Shown here: positions 1 through 4,421 of the stretch, piece after piece
How the letters are laid out: the number at the start of each line of letters is the position of its first letter
Numbering within the stretch: the stretch's first letter is position 1
From: Spongiicolonus versatilis
Lineage (GTDB): Bacteria > Pseudomonadota > Gammaproteobacteria > Arenicellales > Spongiicolonaceae
DNA length: 6,667 bases
Assembly (NCBI GenBank): GCA_028286165.1
Contig: JAPYMU010000067.1
Coordinates: forward strand, 1-6,667
Reading direction: 5' to 3'
The notes under the pieces: model-generated
Told to the model about the DNA's origin: nothing
The model's input: only the letters and a program-made list of their open reading frames with translations
The model's database searches: none
Translations under genes and position numbers: made by a program

Positions 1-629
1 TTGGGCCGCGCCAGCGCCGGCCGCAGGTAGGCCTTGGCCGCGCTCCATCGCTCACCGTTGTGCACCGTCATGTCCATGGGCCCGACGCCTTCCTGCCGGT
101 AGCCGTTCATGTCCTCGGTGCGGGCGTAGCCGGCCTGCTGCCCGGCTTCCATGAAAGCGCGGAACAGCGGGTTGGCGCAGGCGCCGGTGGACACAAAAAG
201 CGGCCCGTCGCCGCCACGGTAGGCGTCACCGCCGGCTGCGCGGGTTTCGGATTTTATAAAGTAGGGCAGCACTTCGGCATACGACCAGCCGCGCGCGCCC
301 AGCCGCGCCCAGTTGTCGTAATCCATGGCGTTGCCGCGAATGTAGACCATGCCGTTGATGGAGGACGACCCGCCCAGCACCCGCCCGCGCGGGCAGTACA
401 CCCGCCGCCGGTCAAGATGCGGCTCCGGCGCGCTGTGGTAGAACCAGTTAAAACGGTCATTGGCCAGCGGAAAAGAAAACGCCGCCGGCATGTGAATGAA
501 AACACTGCGGTCCCGCGGCCCGGCCTCCAGCAATAAAACTGTGGACTCGCCGTCTTCGGTTAAGCGGGCGGCCAGAACACAACCGGCACTGCCGGCGCCG
601 ATGATGATGTAGTCGAAGGTTTGGGGCAC
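1..629 (-). CDS. GMC-family FAD oxidoreductase (choline/alcohol dehydrogenase-like), N-terminal 209 residues
   Basis: This is the N-terminal part of a glucose-methanol-choline flavoprotein, a family that oxidises alcohols such as choline, aliphatic or polyethylene-glycol-type alcohols. Seen in the sequence: the FAD-binding Rossmann start FDYIIIGAGSAG at residues 5-16 (GxGxxG at 11-16), the ribose-binding acid E35 in LLLEAG, and the GMC signature at about 81-105, including GRVLGGSSSINGMVYIRG. The frame is open from the start to the window edge with no break. The chosen start is a GTG at 627-629 (MPQTFDY...), which puts the Rossmann motif at the usual distance from the N-terminus; there is no in-frame ATG closer, and only a weak AGG lies upstream. 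The catalytic His/Asn pair of the family lies in the missing C-terminal part, so substrate cannot be assigned. It follows orf336 on the same strand after 42 bases that hold a likely promoter. The family call is secure; the precise substrate is unknown. Confidence 0.93.
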   Translation of the reverse strand, partial: MPQTFDYIIIGAGSAGCVLAARLTEDGESTVLLLEAGPRDRSVFIHMPAAFSFPLANDRFNWFYHSAPEPHLDRRRVYCPRGRVLGGSSSINGMVYIRGNAMDYDNWARLGARGWSYAEVLPYFIKSETRAAGGDAYRGGDGPLFVSTGACANPLFRAFMEAGQQAGYARTEDMNGYRQEGVGPMDMTVHNGERWSAAKAYLRPALARP

Positions 630-651
630 TGGATTGCCTGGAGCCGGATTA

Positions 652-670
652 GTTTGCAATTATAGCAAAC
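652..670. repeat. Short inverted repeat GTTTGC-N7-GCAAAC over the GMC -10 box
   Basis: Two perfect 6-base arms (652-657 and 665-670) flank seven AT-only bases containing most of the TATAAT box. A symmetrical site placed exactly over a promoter -10 is a typical operator arrangement, but the arms are short and could be chance. It is too AT-rich in its loop and lacks a T-run, so it is unlikely to be a terminator for orf336. Confidence 0.4.
659..667 (-). promoter_or_regulatory. Extended -10 promoter for the GMC gene
   Basis: On the minus strand the bases read TGCTATAAT, a perfect sigma-70 -10 hexamer preceded by the TGn extension. No convincing -35 box stands 17 bases upstream, which extended -10 promoters tolerate. 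Transcription would begin near 652, leaving a leader of roughly 23 bases before the GTG at 629. It could drive the GMC gene independently of ilvD and orf336. Assignment is by motif only. Confidence 0.6.
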
Positions 671-671
671 C

Positions 672-1682
672 TCATTGCTCCCGCTTTCCTTCAGGCGTCA
701 CCGTATTGGCATCTCTGATTAGCACCCAGCAGCCTCCCCGATTCTCCAGAACCGACAGCGAGTGCCCGGAGAAAGCGGTCTTCTTTTTTTCCTTCTTTTC
801 AAGAATGCTGAATTTTATTCTGGTCCAAAGATAAGCGGTGCCCCCGGACACACGAACTTCCTCAACCTCGGCTCCGCCCTCAAACTCAAACTGGGCCAAA
901 GTCTCGGGCGTCCTCGTCACCGCCGAGGCAAATGCGGCCTTGTCCATCCGCCCAACACCGGGCACCAGAAACACCGCATCGTCCGCAATCAGGCTGTGCA
1001 CTTTGCCAAGGTCCCCGCTTTCAGTGGCGTCCACCCACGCCCGAAACCACGCGAGAATTTTATCTTCTTCCCTGCCCGCCGAACTTTCAGGGTAATCCAA
1101 CTCTTTGACTTTGGAAAAGTCAACGATGGAACGGTCAATTTCCGCGTAATCCCTTTTGGGGAAAAACAAACCGTAGCCTTTGTGAATGCCGATGGAACCA
1201 ACCAGCGACTGCGCCTGCCCGTGGGACAATTCGGGAATGGTTTTCTGCTCGGTAGGAAACATCAACACCGTTTCCATATGGGTGAAAGACTCCGAACTGA
1301 ATTTACCGATGTTGGCGAAGTAAAGTTCCCGGCCGCTGTCGCGGAAAAAATGCAGCACTTTATACTGGCCGTCGGCGGACGCTTCGACGTTGGCAAAATA
1401 ACTTTCGAACCGCTTGAAAGGCACGAATGCATTTTTATCCGGCTGGTCGGTCAGCAAAAACAAAAAACTTGTTTTGCCCTGCTTCACCATCAAGTCCACG
1501 TCTTTCCTGCGCAAACCGTAGAACGCATATGGCACGCGCCCCTCGGTTATTCTGGAATAGCGGAAATACACGATGATGTCGGCGGCCGGAATGTGGAACA
1601 GGGAACGCCCATCGCCGATTTTGTTGACCGCGCCGAATTTATTTTTCAGCGCGTCGAGTTTTTCTTCTGCCGGGGTTTTCAT
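672..1682 (-). CDS. Uncharacterised two-part protein with C-terminal NTF2/SnoaL-like domain (orf336)
   Basis: This is a complete 336-residue protein, ATG at 1680-1682 and TGA at 672-674, starting 9 bases after the ilvD stop. The C-terminal part, about residues 204-330, looks like an NTF2-like (SnoaL/DUF4440 type) cone fold: an opening helix around ILAWFRAWVDATESGDL, the DDAVFLVPG strand at 234-242, and closing beta strands to about 326. Such domains bind small ligands or serve as structural modules; no catalytic set is evident. A Lys-rich stretch (EKKEKKK, 295-301) sits in one hairpin. The N-terminal 190 or so residues are not a family I can name: alternating strands such as TSFLFLLTD (71-79) and FVPFKRF (86-92), then SHGQAQSLVGSIGIHKGYG (153-171) and KELDYP near 193-198. 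This second stretch recalls the region just before the catalytic core of some PD-(D/E)XK restriction-like proteins, but no catalytic motif follows. No signal peptide or membrane segment is seen, so it is probably cytoplasmic. GC is about 50% over 1081-1680 by hand count, well below the neighbours, suggesting transfer. Function is unknown. Confidence 0.85.
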   Translation of the reverse strand: MKTPAEEKLDALKNKFGAVNKIGDGRSLFHIPAADIIVYFRYSRITEGRVPYAFYGLRRKDVDLMVKQGKTSFLFLLTDQPDKNAFVPFKRFESYFANVEASADGQYKVLHFFRDSGRELYFANIGKFSSESFTHMETVLMFPTEQKTIPELSHGQAQSLVGSIGIHKGYGLFFPKRDYAEIDRSIVDFSKVKELDYPESSAGREEDKILAWFRAWVDATESGDLGKVHSLIADDAVFLVPGVGRMDKAAFASAVTRTPETLAQFEFEGGAEVEEVRVSGGTAYLWTRIKFSILEKKEKKKTAFSGHSLSVLENRGGCWVLIRDANTVTPEGKREQ

Positions 1683-1691
1683 GCGGCCAAC

Positions 1692-3374
1692 TCACTCATC
1701 CGTCACACACCCCTCGCTCGCATCGCGCACGCAGCGGATGTATTTGAACAAGGTGCCGCGCTCGGCTTTGTAGGGCGGCATGGTCCACTCCTTGCGGCGG
1801 CGGCTGAGTTCGGATTCGCTGAGGGCGACGTCCAGGGTGTTGCTTTCGGCGTCAATGGTGATGGCGTCGCCGTCCTGCAGCAAGGCGATGGGGCCGCCTT
1901 CCTGGGCTTCGGGGACGACGTGGCCGATGAGGAAACCGTGGCTGCCGCCGGAGAATCTGCCGTCGGTGATGAGCGCCACTTCGCCGCCCAGGCCGGCGCC
2001 CACAATGGCGCTGGTGGGGGTCAGCATCTCGGGCATGCCGGGGCCGCCTTTGGGGCCCTCGTAGCGGATGACGATGACGTCGCCTTTGGTGACGGCGCCC
2101 TGTTCCAGCGCGGCCAGCATGTCCTCCTCGCAATCAAACACCCGCGCGCGGCCGGTGAAGCGGGTGCCCTCCTTGCCGGTGATTTTGGCCACGGCGCCGC
2201 CGGGGGCGAGGTTGCCGCGCAGGATTTGCAGGTGGCTGGTGGACTTGATGGGCGCGCTGAGCGGTGCAATCACGTCCTGGCCTTCAGCCAGCGGCGCCGC
2301 ATCGGCGAGGTTGCCGGCGATGGTGCGGCCGGTGACGGTGATGCAGTCGCCGTGCAGCATGCCTTCGGCCAGCAGCATCTTCATCACCGCCGGAATGCCG
2401 CCCGCTTTGTGCAGGTCTTCCATCACGTATTTGCCGCTTGGCTTGAGGTCGGCGAGGTACGGGGTGCGCGCGCTGATGTTCTGGAAGTCGTCCAGGGTGA
2501 GGGTGACGCCCACGGCGCGCGCCATGGCGATGAGGTGCAGCACCGCGTTGGTGGAGCCGCCGAGCACGCTGACCAGCACCATGGCGTTGTCAAAAGCCTC
2601 GCGGCTCATGATGTCGCGCGGGGTGATGTTGCGCTCCAGCAGTTCGCGTACCGCGGCGCCGGCGCGGCGGCACTCATCGGCTTTCAGCGGGTCGGTGGCC
2701 GGGGTGGAGGCGCTGCCGGGCAGCGACATGCCGAGGGCCTCAATGGCGCTGGCCATGGTGTTGGCGGTGTACATGCCGCCGCAGGCGCCGGCGCCGGGGC
2801 AGGCGTTGCGCACGATGTCGCGGCGGGCGTCATCGGTGATGCGCTTGCCGATGAACTCGCCGTAACTCTGGAACGCCGAGACGATGTCCAGCGCGCGGCC
2901 GTCGCGGCCGGTGCCGGGGCGGATGGTGCCGCCGTAAACCATCAGGCCGGGGCGGTTGACGCGGCCCATGGCCATGACGCAGCCGGGCATGTTCTTGTCG
3001 CAGCCGGGAATGGTGATGCACGCGTCATACCACTGGGCGGCGACCACCGTCTCAATGGAGTCGGCGATGAGGTCGCGCGACTGCAGCGAGTAACTCATGC
3101 CGGAGGTGCCCATGGAAATGCCGTCGCTGACGCCGATGGTGTTGAAGCGCAGCCCGACCATGCCGGCCCCGGCGACGCCTTCGCGCACATCAAAGGCGAG
3201 GTCGTTCAGGTGCATGTTGCACGTGTTGCCCTCCCACCACACGCTGGCGATGCCGACCTGCGCCTTGTCCATGTCGGCCTCGCTGAGGCCGGCGCCGTAC
3301 AGCATGGCCTGCGACGCCCCTTGTGAACGGGGCGCGGTGATGCGGCGGCTGACGGTGTTGAGGTTTTTGGCCAT
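1692..3374 (-). CDS. ilvD: Dihydroxy-acid dehydratase
   Basis: IlvD dehydrates 2,3-dihydroxyisovalerate to 2-ketoisovalerate and 2,3-dihydroxy-3-methylvalerate to 2-keto-3-methylvalerate, the third shared step of valine and isoleucine synthesis, in the cytoplasm. Both family signatures are present: CDKNMPGCVMA at 125-135 and ALITDGRFSGGS at 467-478, in which S475 is the expected catalytic serine. The three likely Fe-S cysteines are C52 (NTCNMH), C125 (GCDKN) and C198 (GACGGMYTANTM), the set described for [2Fe-2S] dehydratases. At 560 residues it is the shorter type, as against about 616 for E. coli IlvD. The start is the ATG at 3372-3374 (MAKNLNTVSRRI). The frame stays open a further 45 codons upstream, but that extension is unlike the family and would cross the promoter and the divergent gene. 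No Shine-Dalgarno sequence precedes the ATG; an extended -10 lies only 12 bases away. The gene ends 9 bases before orf336, so the two are probably co-transcribed. Confidence 0.97.
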   Translation of the reverse strand: MAKNLNTVSRRITAPRSQGASQAMLYGAGLSEADMDKAQVGIASVWWEGNTCNMHLNDLAFDVREGVAGAGMVGLRFNTIGVSDGISMGTSGMSYSLQSRDLIADSIETVVAAQWYDACITIPGCDKNMPGCVMAMGRVNRPGLMVYGGTIRPGTGRDGRALDIVSAFQSYGEFIGKRITDDARRDIVRNACPGAGACGGMYTANTMASAIEALGMSLPGSASTPATDPLKADECRRAGAAVRELLERNITPRDIMSREAFDNAMVLVSVLGGSTNAVLHLIAMARAVGVTLTLDDFQNISARTPYLADLKPSGKYVMEDLHKAGGIPAVMKMLLAEGMLHGDCITVTGRTIAGNLADAAPLAEGQDVIAPLSAPIKSTSHLQILRGNLAPGGAVAKITGKEGTRFTGRARVFDCEEDMLAALEQGAVTKGDVIVIRYEGPKGGPGMPEMLTPTSAIVGAGLGGEVALITDGRFSGGSHGFLIGHVVPEAQEGGPIALLQDGDAITIDAESNTLDVALSESELSRRRKEWTMPPYKAERGTLFKYIRCVRDASEGCVTDE

Positions 3375-3386
3375 GGGGCGGCGGCG

Positions 3387-3395
3387 AGTATAGCA
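3387..3395 (-). promoter_or_regulatory. Extended -10 promoter for ilvD
   Basis: The minus strand reads TGCTATACT, a five-of-six -10 hexamer with the TGn extension. Only 12 bases separate it from the ilvD ATG, so the predicted transcript begins about 6 bases before the start codon, with no ribosome binding site and no room for a leader-peptide attenuator. No good -35 box is seen. It is the exact mirror image of the promoter of the divergent gene. Confidence 0.6.
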
Positions 3396-3396
3396 C

Positions 3397-3421
3397 CGGC
3401 GGCGGACCCTCACCGCCGCCG
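3397..3421. repeat. GC-only hairpin (9-bp stem, 7-base loop) between divergent promoters
   Basis: CGGCGGCGG (3397-3405) pairs with CCGCCGCCG (3413-3421) around the loop ACCCTCA. It lies upstream of both predicted start sites, so it would not be transcribed from either promoter. It is not followed by a T-run and is not placed to terminate either gene. It may be a cruciform-prone spacer, a binding site, or just the GCC/GGC triplet bias of this genome. Confidence 0.5.
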
Positions 3422-3436
3422 CCAAACCGCCCCCTT

Positions 3437-3445
3437 TGCTATACT
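3437..3445 (+). promoter_or_regulatory. Extended -10 promoter for the Gfo/Idh-fadE pair
   Basis: The plus strand reads TGCTATACT, preceded by TT, so the 10-base core TTTGCTATAc matches the GMC promoter apart from the fifth hexamer base. The hexamer ends 7 bases before the ATG at 3453, so transcription should start at or within a base or two of the start codon, giving a leaderless mRNA. The intervening bases are C-rich with no Shine-Dalgarno sequence. No -35 box is recognisable in the GC-rich sequence upstream. Confidence 0.62.
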
Positions 3446-3452
3446 CCCCCAG

Positions 3453-4415
3453 ATGCCCCCTCCTCTCCGCATCGGCGTTGTCGGCGTTGGTTATCTTGGC
3501 AGTTTGCATGCGCGGATTTATGCCGGGATGAAGGGGGTGAAACTTGCCGGCGTGGCGGACATTGATGCGGCGGCGGCGGCGCGGGTGGCCGGGGAATGCG
3601 GCTGCGGCGGGTTTGCCGCGCGGGAGAAATTATTCGGGCGGGTGGACGCGGTCAGCATTGCGGTGCCCACCGAGGCGCATGAGGAGGTGGCGGTGGACTT
3701 TCTTGCGCGTGGCGTGCATGTTCTGCTGGAAAAACCCATCGCCCCCGACCTCGCCGGCGGCCGCAACATTGTCGCCGCCGCCGAAAAGAGCGGGGCGATT
3801 TTGCAGATTGGCCACCTTGAACGTTTTAACGCCGGCGTCATGGCCATGGCCGAGCGCATCAAGGACGCGCGCTTTATTGAGTCGCAGCGCCTCGGCACTT
3901 TTGTCGAGCGCGCCGCCGGCACCGATGTGATTACCGATTTAATGATCCACGACATTGACATCGTGATGACCATGGTTGACTCCGAGATTAGCTACATCTC
4001 GGCGGTGGGCTCGCCGGTGATGACGCGGCACGTTGACATTGCCAACGCGCGCCTTGAGTTCGCCAACGGCGCGGTGGCCGATGTGACCGCCAGCCGCGTG
4101 TCGGAAAAAAAATTCCGCCGCATCCGCGTCTTCGCCCGCGACCGCTACCTGGCGCTCAACTTCAACGACCAGCAGATTGAGGAGGCGCGCACCGCCGGCG
4201 GTGTTGGCGACGGCGACGGCGGCTTTCCGCGCATCATTCGCGAGCACATCCCGGTGCCGGCGCAGCCGCCGCTGGACGCCGAGTTGCACCACTTCACCGC
4301 CACCGTGAAAAAAGGCGGCCGCCCACTGGTCAACGGCGGCGACGGCATCCGCGCCCTCAGCGTCGCCCACCAGGTGCGCGAGAAAGTCGCCGCTTTCGGC
4401 CGCCCCCACCCTTAA
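3453..4415 (+). CDS. Gfo/Idh/MocA-family NAD(P)-dependent dehydrogenase, GnnA-like
   Basis: This is a complete 320-residue sugar-type dehydrogenase. The N-terminal Rossmann fold carries GVGYLG at residues 11-16 (GxGxxG), an acid at D36 after the second strand that suggests preference for NAD, and the family EKP motif at 93-95, whose K94 is the usual catalytic lysine. The C-terminal alpha/beta domain begins near GHLERFN (120-126) and contains DLMIHDIDI (162-170), with H166 the probable catalytic histidine. The GHLERFN/DLMIHDIDI/VDIANARL set resembles the UDP-GlcNAc 3-dehydrogenases (GnnA) that start the route to 3-amino lipid A, and related proteins encoded next to lipid A genes. That assignment is from memory of the subfamily and is tentative. 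No aminotransferase partner (GnnB) or lpx gene lies in the window. A Gly/Asp-rich loop occurs at 249-257. The ATG at 3453 has no ribosome binding site and sits at the expected transcription start. fadE follows after 6 bases, so the two are probably one operon. Confidence 0.9.
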   Translation: MPPPLRIGVVGVGYLGSLHARIYAGMKGVKLAGVADIDAAAAARVAGECGCGGFAAREKLFGRVDAVSIAVPTEAHEEVAVDFLARGVHVLLEKPIAPDLAGGRNIVAAAEKSGAILQIGHLERFNAGVMAMAERIKDARFIESQRLGTFVERAAGTDVITDLMIHDIDIVMTMVDSEISYISAVGSPVMTRHVDIANARLEFANGAVADVTASRVSEKKFRRIRVFARDRYLALNFNDQQIEEARTAGGVGDGDGGFPRIIREHIPVPAQPPLDAELHHFTATVKKGGRPLVNGGDGIRALSVAHQVREKVAAFGRPHP

Positions 4416-4421
4416 ACCGCC

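Larger units (their letters stand above)
3386..3446. repeat. Perfect 10-base inverted repeat linking the two divergent promoters
   Basis: GAGTATAGCA at 3386-3395 and TGCTATACTC at 3437-3446 are exact reverse complements separated by 41 bases. Each arm is itself a promoter -10 region, one for each direction. The symmetry may simply reflect two copies of the preferred -10 sequence facing apart, or may be a paired binding site for a shared regulator. Confidence 0.7.

Noticed and set aside
60..536. 158-codon plus-strand frame opposite the GMC gene
   Set aside because: The minus strand holds clear GMC motifs throughout; the plus frame has no recognisable motif and is its shadow.
1683..1691. Terminator or promoter between ilvD and orf336
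   Set aside because: The gap is only 9 bases with no hairpin, T-run or -10 element; co-transcription is the simpler reading.
762..3326. 854-codon plus-strand open frame running antisense to ilvD and orf336
   Set aside because: Its translation is His/Gly/Ala/Val-rich low-complexity sequence with no domain, and it covers two well-supported minus-strand genes. Long antisense frames are expected opposite GC-rich codon-biased genes such as ilvD.
3397..3421. GC hairpin as an intrinsic terminator
   Set aside because: It lies upstream of both divergent start sites, has no T-run on either side, and no gene ends there.
3375..3509. 45-codon upstream extension of ilvD to an ATG at 3509
   Set aside because: It would overlap the divergent gene and both promoters, its residues are unlike any IlvD N-terminus, and MAKNLNTVSRRI at 3374 fits the family.
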